A DNA stretch of 64,000 nucleotides from Chloroflexota bacterium (GTDB taxonomy: Bacteria > Chloroflexota > UBA11872), in assembly GCA_022826485.1 (NCBI GenBank), contig JAJDUU010000009.1, positions 1-64,000 of the forward strand. Direction: 5' to 3'. Below, piece by piece: positions 38,590-46,632 of this stretch. The notes under the pieces were generated by a model. The model searched no databases and had not been told where the DNA came from. It saw only the letters and a list, made by a program, of their open reading frames with translations. Position 1 is the first letter of the stretch, and each line of letters begins with the position of its first letter. The position numbers and the translations under genes are program-made.

Positions 38590-40155
38590 ATGCCCACCCC
38601 CTCCGGCGGCCGACCGGCCGTGCGGTCGATGCGCGGCATGGTGGCGTCGGCGCACCCGCTGGCAACCGTCGCCGGCGTGCGGCTGCTCATAGCCGGTGGG
38701 AATGCCTTCGACGCCGCGGTGGCCACGGCGGCGGCGCTGGGCGTGGCAGAGCCCTACATGTCCGGCCTCGCCGGCATGGGCGTGGCCTGCTGCTACGTGG
38801 CCGATGAACGGCGCGTCCGCGCGCTCGATTTCGTGCCGCCGGTGCCGCGCCGGCTCCAGACGGACTCCAGGCGCGAGGCGGAGCCAGCCAGCGCCGCCCA
38901 GACGGCGGGAACGCCGGGGAACCTGGCCGGGTGGTGGGCGTTGCTCGAGCGCTACGGGAGCAAGTCGCCGGCGGAAGTCTTGCAGCCGGCCATCGAGCTT
39001 GCGCGCGATGGCTATCCGATCTCCCCCTTCGCCGTCGAGTTCTATGAGATTTGCATCGAGCGCCACGCCGCTCAAGAGGAGTGGCTGGATGTATTCGCGC
39101 CCGACCGCGTGGCGCCCTCCGCCGGCTCGGTGCTGCGGCAACCCGACCTGGCGGCAACGCTGGAGCAATTCGTCGCCGACGGACCGGACGCCCTATACAA
39201 CGGTCCGCTGGGTGCGGCGCTGGCGCGGCACGTGCAGGCCCAGGGCGGATGGATCGGCGAGGACGACCTGCGTGAGGTCCGGCCCCGCTGGACCGAGCCG
39301 CTGGCCACGCCATTCAAGGGCACCCACGTGCACACGCCGCCGCCGACCAGCGAGGGCATCCAGATGCTGCTCACGCTGCGCATTCTGGAGGACGATCTGG
39401 CAGCCGGCGACGAGCCGGCGTACCTGGACGCGCTGGTGCGGGCGATCCGAGTGGCGGCGACAGCGCGGATCCGGCACACGAACGCGCCGCGCGACGAGCT
39501 GATCGGGTTGCTGTCCGACGAAGCTATTGCGCGCATGCGCGCGGAGGCGGCAGCCGCCTTTTCAAGCCGCACCAGCGACCGGGGCGAAGTCCACCCGCCG
39601 CAGCACACCACGGCCCTGGCCACTGGCGACGCCGAGGGAAACCTGGTTTGCCTGACGCAGAGCCTGGGCGGCAAGTTCGGTTCGGGGCTGGTCGTGCCGG
39701 ACACGGGAATCGTCTTGAACAACCTACTGGAGTGGGGCGACCGCGACCCGAGCAGCCTCAACCATTTGTCCGGCGGCCGGCCGCTGTCGCTGCCTCTGGC
39801 GCCGACGATCGTGACTCGTGGGGGCGAGCCGCGGCTGGCGCTCGGCACGCCGGGCAGCTACACGATCTGCCAGGCCCAGGCGCAGGTGTTGGTGGGCATG
39901 CTGGCCGGCGGCCTGGACGTGCAATCGGCGATCGAGTCGCCGCGCCTGCATGCCCACGACGGCGGCCTGGTCAAGATCGAGTCCCGCGCCAGGCCGGCCG
40001 TGGTCGAGGCGCTGCGAGCGCGCGGTCACCGGGTGGAGCCGGCCGAGTCGTTCGACCAGGGGATGGGCGGGATGCAGGGCGTCGCGCGGTCCGCGTCCGG
40101 GTGGCTGGAGGGCGGTGCCGATCCGCGGCGCGAGGGCTACGCCCTGGGCGTGTGA
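38590..40155 (+). CDS. Gamma-glutamyltransferase-family protein
   Basis: 521 aa from ATG 38590. Ntn-hydrolase family: MVASAHPLATVAGVRLLIAGGNAFDAAVATAAALGVAEPYMSG at the start, AGTPGNLAGW, and the self-cleavage/nucleophile Thr region HTTALATGDAEGN, then LGGKFGSGLVVPDTGIVLNN and GTPGSYTICQ. No signal peptide is visible, though many relatives are exported. It may be a glutathione hydrolase or an acylase-type relative. Its downstream neighbour is convergent. Confidence 0.85.
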   Translation: MPTPSGGRPAVRSMRGMVASAHPLATVAGVRLLIAGGNAFDAAVATAAALGVAEPYMSGLAGMGVACCYVADERRVRALDFVPPVPRRLQTDSRREAEPASAAQTAGTPGNLAGWWALLERYGSKSPAEVLQPAIELARDGYPISPFAVEFYEICIERHAAQEEWLDVFAPDRVAPSAGSVLRQPDLAATLEQFVADGPDALYNGPLGAALARHVQAQGGWIGEDDLREVRPRWTEPLATPFKGTHVHTPPPTSEGIQMLLTLRILEDDLAAGDEPAYLDALVRAIRVAATARIRHTNAPRDELIGLLSDEAIARMRAEAAAAFSSRTSDRGEVHPPQHTTALATGDAEGNLVCLTQSLGGKFGSGLVVPDTGIVLNNLLEWGDRDPSSLNHLSGGRPLSLPLAPTIVTRGGEPRLALGTPGSYTICQAQAQVLVGMLAGGLDVQSAIESPRLHAHDGGLVKIESRARPAVVEALRARGHRVEPAESFDQGMGGMQGVARSASGWLEGGADPRREGYALGV

Positions 40156-40158
40156 CGC

Positions 40159-41169
40159 CTACTCGTGGTCGTGGTGGTGCGCGGACTCCGCGTAGTGCTG
40201 GGCCAGCACGTCCCCGCCAAAGTCGTTGGTGAAGTCGCGCCACACCGAGTGAATATGGTTCGCGCCGTCCTGCGTATTGTCGTATTCGATCAGAAACGTC
40301 GATCCGACGACGGCGTAATAGTGACCGTGACCCGGCTCTTGGGGGCCGGCCCAGGCGAAGGTGACGGGGTCCAGGCCGGCGCCTTCGATGTCGCGCCAGG
40401 CGTTGGCGGCCAACTCGCCGGCGGAGCGGTCGACGTAGTGCCGGATGAGCCGCACGAGCTGCTCGCGCGGGGCCTGCGCCATGTCACCCAAGACAAGCCC
40501 ACGCGGCGCCATGCCGGGCTGAATCGCCCGGTAGTTCTTGGTGAGGATGTCGTCGGGCGCCTGCGGATCGACCACGGCGACGCGGCGCTGGTCGGGCGTG
40601 AGCTGCTCGAGCAATCCGCGCGCCAGATCTTCTTCCACTGACAGGATGCGCAGTCCCTTCTCGGGGCCGTGGCGCACTTCGGCCGGGTTGGCGCCGAAGA
40701 AGAGCGGCACGCACGCCAGATGCGCCTGCGCGACGACGGTGATGTGCGTCAGCAGGTGATGGCCGCACACGCGCCAGGCCCAGCGGTCGTCGCCGGGCCG
40801 GCCAAAGACGCTGAGGTGGTAGTTCTCGGGATCTCGCAGCCAGCGCTGGGGAGGACCTTGCATGCGCTCCCACTCGTCGAGGATGGTTTCCAGCGCCATG
40901 ATCTGCCGGGCCTGGCGCCAGCCGCGCGGGCTGAGCCCGGTGGCCACCAGATCCAGGGCCGCCCGCCGCTGGTCCGGCTGCATGTCTTTGAGCGACAGGC
41001 CGCGCCGCGGCACCGGCGTGTAGTGCCAGACAAAGCGCTCGTCGCCGACGAACGGGAACATGGCCTCCGCCCGCCGGGCGTCGTCGAGCAAGGACAGGAA
41101 GTCGCTCGCCGCCGCCATCATCGCCGACGCCGCCTGGGGCGCGAACGACGTGACGGCCGCCGCGGTCAT
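40159..41169 (-). CDS. DUF3500 family protein
   Basis: 336 aa. Matches DUF3500 by RFVWHYTPVPRRGLSLKDMQPDQR, LSVFGRP, HHLLTHITV, and the C-terminal HGHYYAVVGSTFLIEYDNTQDGANHIHSVWRD, ending in a His-rich AHHHDHE. The repeated His and Asp suggest metal binding, not proven. It starts in an ATGA overlap with ribH, so it is translated with the riboflavin operon. No signal peptide is obvious. Confidence 0.88.
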   Translation of the reverse strand: MTAAAVTSFAPQAASAMMAAASDFLSLLDDARRAEAMFPFVGDERFVWHYTPVPRRGLSLKDMQPDQRRAALDLVATGLSPRGWRQARQIMALETILDEWERMQGPPQRWLRDPENYHLSVFGRPGDDRWAWRVCGHHLLTHITVVAQAHLACVPLFFGANPAEVRHGPEKGLRILSVEEDLARGLLEQLTPDQRRVAVVDPQAPDDILTKNYRAIQPGMAPRGLVLGDMAQAPREQLVRLIRHYVDRSAGELAANAWRDIEGAGLDPVTFAWAGPQEPGHGHYYAVVGSTFLIEYDNTQDGANHIHSVWRDFTNDFGGDVLAQHYAESAHHHDHE

Positions 41170-41696
41170 AGCTCGGCGGCGGGAACCACCGGACGGCCCT
41201 GGCGAACTGCGGCCAGCACGCGCGCCATCTCGATGGCGGCGAGCGCGGCATCGCCGCCGCGGTTGCCGGCGCGCGACCCGCTGCGATCCACGGCCTGCGC
41301 CAGCGTCTCGGCGGTCACGACGCCGTAGATCACGGGCGTTCCAGTGTCCAGCGCGGCACGGGCGATGCCCCGGGCCGACTCCTGGGCCACATGGTCGTAG
41401 TGGGTGGTCTCACCGCGAATGATGCATCCCAGGCACACCACGGCGTCCACGTCGCGGGAGGCGATGAGCTCACGCGCCGTGATCGGCAACTCCATGGCGC
41501 CGGGCACCCAGGCGACGATGACGTCCTCGTCGGCCACGCCATGCCGGCGGAGCTCGCGCCGGCAGGCGCGGAGCAGGTGCGTGGTGAAGAACTCGTTGAA
41601 GCGAGCGGCGACGATGCCCACCGAAAGCCCCGCGCCGTCGAGCGGTGGCTCGATGACTTCGCCGTCGGTCATCGTCGGTTCTTGATCAGACGCCAT
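41166..41696 (-). CDS. ribH: Lumazine synthase
   Basis: Condenses the pyrimidine intermediate with DHBP to lumazine. About 176 aa from ATG 41696, overlapping the ribBA stop; ATG 41672 is possible. VGIVAARFNEFFTTHLL, VPGAMELPITA, LGCIIRGETTHYDHV (with the catalytic His) and GVVTAETLAQAVDRSG are characteristic. The C-terminus overlaps DUF3500. Confidence 0.95.
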   Translation of the reverse strand: MASDQEPTMTDGEVIEPPLDGAGLSVGIVAARFNEFFTTHLLRACRRELRRHGVADEDVIVAWVPGAMELPITARELIASRDVDAVVCLGCIIRGETTHYDHVAQESARGIARAALDTGTPVIYGVVTAETLAQAVDRSGSRAGNRGGDAALAAIEMARVLAAVRQGRPVVPAAEL

Positions 41697-42885
41697 GGCC
41701 CATTCGCTGTCGCTTGGTCTCCAGGTACCGCTGATTATGCTCCCCCGGCTCAACGGTTAGTGGAATCTGCTCGACCACGTGGAGTCCGTAGGCGCGGAAG
41801 CCCTCGGTCTTCTTGGGGTTGTTCGTGAGCAGCCGCAACTCCCGCAGGCCGAGATCGCGCAGGATCTGGGCGCCGACGCCATAGTCGCGCAGGTCGACAG
41901 CGAAGCCGAGATGGCGGTTGGCCTCGACGGTGTCGAGGCCGTCGTCCTGCAGCTGATAGGCGTGGAGCTTGTTGGCCAGCCCGATCCCCCGTCCCTCCTG
42001 GCGCATGTAGAGCACGACGCCGCGGCCTTCGGCCTCGATGCGCCGCGTGGCGGCGGCGAGCTGGTCGCCGCAGTCGCAGCGCAGTGAGCCAAACGCGTCG
42101 CCGGTGAGGCATTCGGAATGCACCCGCACCAGCGGAGGGCTTCCGCCTGCGACCGAGCCCTTCACCAGCGCCACGTGGTCTTCGTTCGTGGTGGTATCGC
42201 GGAAGGCGATCGCTCGAAACGTCCCGGCGACCATCGGCAGCGAAGCCTCCGCGCCTCGGATCACGACGCGCTCATTGAGCCGGCGGTGGCGCACGAGCTC
42301 GCTGATCGAGATCGACGGGATGTCACGGTCCGCGAGAAGCTCGAGGGCATCCGCCGGTCGGGCGGCGCGGCCCTCCGGCGTGTGCAGCGCGGTGAGCACG
42401 GCCACCGGCTCCAGCGAGGCCATACGCGCCAGGTCGATGGCGGCCTCCGTGTGGCCAAAGCGGCGGAGCACACCGCCGCTGCGTCCGCGCAGCGGCGCCA
42501 CGTGACCCGGCTGGCGAAACGCCGCGGCGTTGCGCGACGGGTCGGCCAGGGCGCGGATGGTACCCACCACGCCCTGCAACGAGCCGGGCTGCGGCGGTTG
42601 GTCGATCAGGTCCACGGTGACGGTGAATGCGACCGAGCGGGCGCCGTGATTGGCCGGCGACTCGAGCATGAGCGGGATGCCGAGCGCGTCGAGCCGCTCC
42701 GGCGCCACGGGGACGTGGAGTTGGCCGGTGGTCAGGGCGCGCATTTCCGCCAGGGCCGCCTCGGTGAGGGTCGAGCCGGCGGTGACAAGGTCCACGTCGG
42801 GCGGATCGCGGCCGTCGTCCACGACCGCCGCGATGCCGCCTGCGGCGATGTGGCCGATGACGGTCTCAGTCTCGGTCGCGGTCAT
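41686..42885 (-). CDS. ribBA: RibBA: GTP cyclohydrolase II with a degenerate DHBP synthase domain
   Basis: 399 aa. The C-terminal RibA domain looks complete: zinc ligands in SECLTGDAFGSLRCDCGDQL, RQEGRGIGLANKLHAYQLQ, and LRLLTNNPKK. The N-terminal RibB domain keeps QPGHVAPLRGRSGGVLRRFGHTEAAIDLA, but the acidic metal/substrate loop DDEDRENEGD reads DDGRDPPDVD, the TGISAADR segment reads LQGVVGTIRA, and the Glu of the CEL motif is replaced (VAVLTALHT). The RibB half is therefore probably inactive, and DHBP must come from another enzyme. It overlaps ribE (ATGA). Confidence 0.9.
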   Translation of the reverse strand: MTATETETVIGHIAAGGIAAVVDDGRDPPDVDLVTAGSTLTEAALAEMRALTTGQLHVPVAPERLDALGIPLMLESPANHGARSVAFTVTVDLIDQPPQPGSLQGVVGTIRALADPSRNAAAFRQPGHVAPLRGRSGGVLRRFGHTEAAIDLARMASLEPVAVLTALHTPEGRAARPADALELLADRDIPSISISELVRHRRLNERVVIRGAEASLPMVAGTFRAIAFRDTTTNEDHVALVKGSVAGGSPPLVRVHSECLTGDAFGSLRCDCGDQLAAATRRIEAEGRGVVLYMRQEGRGIGLANKLHAYQLQDDGLDTVEANRHLGFAVDLRDYGVGAQILRDLGLRELRLLTNNPKKTEGFRAYGLHVVEQIPLTVEPGEHNQRYLETKRQRMGHGV

Positions 42886-43541
42886 TCCTCCGTCTCCACG
42901 TCCAGAAGCCCCGATGCCTGGAGCTGCGCGCGGCTGAGCGCGGTCTCGCGCGGCATCACGGTCATGGCGCGCTCGACGTACTTGGCCAGCACGTCCACCT
43001 CGAGGTTAGCGCGATATCCGACCTCGGCGAATCCCAGCGTCACCAACGCTCGGGTGTGGGGAATCAGCGCCACACGGAACTCGTCGGCGGACGCGTCGAC
43101 CACGGTGAGGCTCACACCGTCGAGGGCGACAAAGCCCTTGGGAACGATATGGGCGGCGTGGTCGGGCGGCAGCGTGAATGTCACAAGCTCGCTGGCTCCC
43201 TCAGGCTCCCGCCTGGTGACAGTGCAGGTGACGTCCACGTGTCCCTGCACGATGTGTCCGCCGAAGCGGCCGTCGGCCGGCAGCGAGCGCTCGACGTTCA
43301 CGGCATCGCCGATTTCGAGGGCGCCCAGATTTGTGCGGCGGAGCGTCTCCGGCACGACCTCGACGGTCATGCGTTCATGCTCGATCTGAACCGCCGTGAG
43401 ACAAACGCCGTTGACGGCGACGCTGTCGCCGACGGCCACGCCGTCGGCGAGCACCGGCGAGGCGATCACCAGGCGGTGCACGGCCCCGCTGGAATCGATC
43501 TCGGCCACTTCACCCAACGCCTCGACAATGCCGGTGAACAC
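42882..43541 (-). CDS. ribE: Riboflavin synthase alpha chain
   Basis: Final step: dismutates two lumazines to riboflavin. 219 aa from GTG 43541, two lumazine-binding repeats: MFTGIVEALGEV ... NGVCLTAV, TLRRTNLGALEIGD and GHIVQGHVD ... ALDGVSLTVVDA. Starts 3 nt after the ribD stop. Some authors call it ribC. Confidence 0.95.
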   Translation of the reverse strand: MFTGIVEALGEVAEIDSSGAVHRLVIASPVLADGVAVGDSVAVNGVCLTAVQIEHERMTVEVVPETLRRTNLGALEIGDAVNVERSLPADGRFGGHIVQGHVDVTCTVTRREPEGASELVTFTLPPDHAAHIVPKGFVALDGVSLTVVDASADEFRVALIPHTRALVTLGFAEVGYRANLEVDVLAKYVERAMTVMPRETALSRAQLQASGLLDVETEE

Positions 43542-43544
43542 GAT

Positions 43545-44693
43545 CTAGCCGTCCTGGGCCGCCGGGCGACGGCCCCGCACCATGATGTCGGGCCCAAGCT
43601 GCCGGACGTCAGGCTCGTCGAGCGTCCACGGCAGGATGCGACCGATGTCGGCCGGGGGATCCAGCGCGGGAACGCCCGGACCCATCACGCGCGGCGCGAT
43701 GAAGACCACGGCCTCATCGACGAGGTCAGCCGCAAACAGCGCGCCGAGCAGCCGCGACCCGCCCTCCACGAGCACGTGGGCCAAGCCGCGCGTGCCGAGG
43801 TGCGTCAGCGCATCGGCCAGGTCTATCCGGCCGTCCGGCCCGCCGGCGACGCGGGCGACCTCGGCGCCGGCGCGCGCCAGCCGGGTGCGGTCGGCGGGGG
43901 ACTCGCGCGAGGCCATGACCAGGGTCGACCCGACTTCGCCGAGCATGCGCGATTGTGTGGCCAGCAACGCCGCCGAATCCATCACGACGCGAAGCGGCTG
44001 CCGTCCATCGGCCGGCGCCGGCCGCACGGTGAGCCGCGGGTCGTCGATGCGCGCGGTGGCCGACCCGACGACGATGGCGTCCACCCGATCTCGCAAGCGG
44101 TGGGCCGCGGCCCTGGCCGCGGGGCCGGAAATCGGTTCGCCGCCACGAGGGCCGGCGATCTTGCCGTCGAGCGTCATCGCCCATTTTGCCGTGACGAACG
44201 GCCGACCGCGCGTGACGAGGGTGGTGAACGGCGCAATGAGCGCGTGTGCCTCACGGTCGAGCAGACCGACCTCCGAGGCGATGCCGCCGGCAGCCAGCGT
44301 CTCCAGGCCGCTTCCCGCTACGTTTGGGTTGGGATCGCGCGTACCGACGACCACGCGGGCGATGCCCGCGCGCTGAACGGCTTGCGTGCAGGGAGGGGTC
44401 CGCCCCACGTGATTGCAGGGCTCCAGCGTCACGACGAGGGTGCCGCCCCGAGCCTGCGGCCCCGCCGCGGCGAGCGCCGTGACCTCGGCGTGCGGACCGC
44501 CGGGCGGGGCGGTGGCTCCCTCGCCAACCACGCGGTCACCCTGCAGGACCACGGCGCCGACGGGCGGGAGGGGACTGGTGCGGCCGCGCACGGCGCGCGC
44601 CAGGTCGATGGCCCGGTGCATCGCACGCGCCAGGGTCTGCCGGTCGGTTGCGGTCAGCGAGTGGGTGGGCGTCGTAGTGCCCGACGATGTCAT
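43545..44693 (-). CDS. ribD: Bifunctional pyrimidine deaminase/reductase
   Basis: Second and third steps of riboflavin synthesis. 382 aa from ATG 44693 (MTSSGTTTPTHSL); the long track ORF above it is not coding. N-terminal zinc deaminase: GGPHAEVTAL and TLEPCNHVGRTPPC. C-terminal reductase: FVTAKWAMTLDGKIA, LVEGGSRLLGALF. First gene of the rib operon; I looked for an FMN riboswitch upstream and found none. The leader instead contains a 132-bp MITE-like element that reaches to within 9 nt of the ATG. Confidence 0.95.
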   Translation of the reverse strand: MTSSGTTTPTHSLTATDRQTLARAMHRAIDLARAVRGRTSPLPPVGAVVLQGDRVVGEGATAPPGGPHAEVTALAAAGPQARGGTLVVTLEPCNHVGRTPPCTQAVQRAGIARVVVGTRDPNPNVAGSGLETLAAGGIASEVGLLDREAHALIAPFTTLVTRGRPFVTAKWAMTLDGKIAGPRGGEPISGPAARAAAHRLRDRVDAIVVGSATARIDDPRLTVRPAPADGRQPLRVVMDSAALLATQSRMLGEVGSTLVMASRESPADRTRLARAGAEVARVAGGPDGRIDLADALTHLGTRGLAHVLVEGGSRLLGALFAADLVDEAVVFIAPRVMGPGVPALDPPADIGRILPWTLDEPDVRQLGPDIMVRGRRPAAQDG

Positions 44694-44701
44694 CCTGGTG
44701 C

Positions 44702-44833
44702 GAAAGTCCTTTACGAACTCCTCCGTCATTCCGGCGGAAGCCGGAATCCAGTCCGGTCGAACCTGGCGGCGTGCTGGATGCCCGGCGTAGGGGCGGATTC
44801 GTAGCCCGCCCCACCGACGTCTACAAACGTCTC
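44702..44833 (+). mobile_element. MITE-like element B, older copy (132 bp)
   Basis: Same length and clearly homologous to the element at 54201-54332 on the other strand: shared core CTCCGTCATTCCGGCGG and GCCGGAATCCAGTCCGGTCG, AACCTGG, and end CAAA-GTCTC. Its termini have decayed (GAAAGTCC..., ...CAAACGTCTC), and no target duplication is visible. It fills the ribD 5' region. With it the 306-bp gap 44694-44999 holds only the promoter candidate at 44906; I see nothing else. Confidence 0.75.
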
Positions 44834-44905
44834 CGCGGCGAGACGGCGGCAATGCCGGCGCGGCACCAACCGTTACTCCGCGAAACGCCAAGACCTCAAG
44901 GCAAC

Positions 44906-44911
44906 TATAGA
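44906..44911 (+). promoter_or_regulatory. Weak candidate -10 for the HAD-coaE unit
   Basis: TATAGA in the stretch GGCAACTATAGACC, about 90 nt before ATG 45000. No convincing -35. Confidence 0.3.
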
Positions 44912-44999
44912 CCGGGGCCGACGGTGACTTTGAACACGTGCTCGGCTGCGGCTCGTGTGGGACATTGCCGCTGCGTCGCTCCAGGGCCGCGCCATATCG

Positions 45000-45704
45000 A
45001 TGCCAGGCCAAGCTCCAACCGCGCAAGCCGCCGCGATCTTCGACTTCAACGGCACCCTCGTCACGGGCGAGGTGTGGCAGGCCATTGAGTCCTGGATGGG
45101 CGGACGCAGCACGTGGAAACGCCGCAAGGCCAGGATGATCGCGCGTCAGCTGCCAGTCATCCTCGCGAGCAAGGTCGGCCTGGTGAGCGCGGATTTCATG
45201 GTGCGCCGTTGGATGCCCGCGGCCTGGTCGACGGTTCGCGGGATGGACGAACGGGAGCTCGCGGCCCTGGTGCAGCATGCGTGGGAAACCGTCTTTCGCC
45301 CGTCCCTGCGGGAGCAGGTGGCGGAAGTGGTGCGCCGGAGCAAGTCGGACGGCCATTGCACCGCCCTGGTGTCCGCCACCTATGAGCCGTTCCTGCAGCC
45401 GGTGCGGGAGGCGCTGGGGTTCGACGTGGTGATCGGCACGCGGGTGGAGGTTCTCGACGGTCAGGTGACGGGTCGGGTGCTGGGCGACACGGTGACGGGC
45501 CCGGAGAAAGTGCGCCGCGTGACGACCATGGCGCAAGACGCCGATCCGCCCATCGACCTGAAGCGCAGCGTGGCCTACGCCGACACCGAGCGGGACCTCG
45601 ACCTCTTGCAGCTCGTGGGCAACCCCGTGGCGGTGTGGCCCAACGATCGCCTCCACCAGATTGCTCGGCGGCAGAAGTGGCCGATCATGCGCGACGCGGG
45701 ATAG
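45000..45704 (+). CDS. HAD-superfamily hydrolase, phosphoserine-phosphatase-like
   Basis: 234 aa from ATG 45000 (MPGQAPTAQAAAIFDFNGTLV); the track start adds 15 doubtful residues. Motif I is DFNGT, with Asn where the second Asp (acid/base) usually stands; motif II is LVSATYEPF; Lys in GPEKVRRV; motif IV YADTERDLDLL. The helical cap after motif I fits the HAD-IB/SerB-type group, whose known substrates are phosphomonoesters such as phosphoserine or lipid phosphates. 3 nt before coaE. Confidence 0.8.
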   Translation: MPGQAPTAQAAAIFDFNGTLVTGEVWQAIESWMGGRSTWKRRKARMIARQLPVILASKVGLVSADFMVRRWMPAAWSTVRGMDERELAALVQHAWETVFRPSLREQVAEVVRRSKSDGHCTALVSATYEPFLQPVREALGFDVVIGTRVEVLDGQVTGRVLGDTVTGPEKVRRVTTMAQDADPPIDLKRSVAYADTERDLDLLQLVGNPVAVWPNDRLHQIARRQKWPIMRDAG

Positions 45705-45707
45705 GCC

Positions 45708-46328
45708 ATGGCCGCGCATCCGGTCTGGGGACTCACCGGCAATATCGGCGCGGGCAAGTCAACCGTTGGCGGCATGCTGCGCGAGCTTGGCGCGCGAGTG
45801 ATCGACTCCGACGCGACGGTGCGCACGCTGCTGGAGTCGGACGAGGCCGTGATGCGGGAAGTGCGCGCCGCCGTTCCGGCGGCCCGACGACCCGACGGCG
45901 GCATCGACCGCGCCGCCGTGGCGCGGGAGGTATTCGCGGACCGCGGGAAACTCACGGTGCTGCAGGACCTGCTGTACCCATCCGTCGGCAAGGCGACCGA
46001 GGCGCTGCTGGCGGAGGCCACAAACGCACCCGTGACGTTCATCGAGGCCATAAACGTGGTCGAAGGGCCATCCGGGAGTCGCCTGGAGGGGTTGTGGCTC
46101 GTCGAGGCCGATTCGGAGGTGCTGGTCGAACGCGTGGCCGCGAGCGGGCGTCTTTCAGTCGCCGAAGTTCAGGCCCGCCTGGCGATGCAGGCCGGTCCCG
46201 AGGCGAAAGCCGAGGCGTTTCGGGGACTCCGCCCGGGGCGACCGATCGTGCGAATCAGCAACAACGGCTCGCTGGAGGAGCTGCGGACCCAGGTGACCGC
46301 CCGCTGGAACGATCTGCCGGCCGGTTAG
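45708..46328 (+). CDS. coaE: Dephospho-CoA kinase
   Basis: Last step of coenzyme A synthesis. 206 aa, ATG 45708. P-loop GLTGNIGAGKSTV, the substrate Asp in VIDSDATVRTL, and the LWLVEADSEVLVERV segment are typical. The usual HP motif region reads LLYPSVGKATEALL. Its stop overlaps the convergent 60-aa ORF by 3 nt. Confidence 0.92.
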   Translation: MAAHPVWGLTGNIGAGKSTVGGMLRELGARVIDSDATVRTLLESDEAVMREVRAAVPAARRPDGGIDRAAVAREVFADRGKLTVLQDLLYPSVGKATEALLAEATNAPVTFIEAINVVEGPSGSRLEGLWLVEADSEVLVERVAASGRLSVAEVQARLAMQAGPEAKAEAFRGLRPGRPIVRISNNGSLEELRTQVTARWNDLPAG

Positions 46329-46507
46329 TCGCGAGCGATCTCGCTGGGGGAGTTGTCGGGCTCGGTTTCCTGGGAGAGGCGGCTGCGCCATTTGCCCCGC
46401 ATGTAGAACAGCGACAGGATTTCCTGCGGCGATAGTCCCTTGTCGGTCAGATCGCGGACTTCGCGGCGGATGCGATTGGATCGTTGGCGGGTGTCTTCCT
46501 GCCCCAT
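46325..46507 (-). CDS. Small hypothetical protein (60 aa)
   Basis: Not in the track as a separate ORF. ATG 46507 with GGAG upstream gives MGQEDTRQRSNRIRREVRDLTDKGLSPQEILSLFYMRGKWRSRL... The product is charged and helical; QRSNRIRREVRDLTDKGLSPQEIL looks like a conserved small-protein pattern, but I do not recognise a family. It faces coaE with overlapping stops, and thrC lies downstream on the same strand after the next gap upstream. Confidence 0.5.
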   Translation of the reverse strand: MGQEDTRQRSNRIRREVRDLTDKGLSPQEILSLFYMRGKWRSRLSQETEPDNSPSEIARD

Positions 46508-46632
46508 CCTGTGGAACTCCCACGCCTGGTCGGCGGCACAGCCAGCGCGACCCGATATTAAGGCGGCGCGCCAAGCGCCAGCAAGTACCGGTACCCGCCA
46601 TGCGGCGCGCCCGCGAACTGGGCGATTTCGGC

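Noticed and set aside
38467-39168. Upper part of the 603-aa ORF above the SelA-like gene
   Set aside because: Antisense to the gamma-glutamyltransferase gene; conserved protein begins at 38466.
44694-44960. FMN riboswitch before ribD
   Set aside because: No RFN core (such as AGGGCGGGGTGAAA or its complement) found; the space is a MITE-like element.
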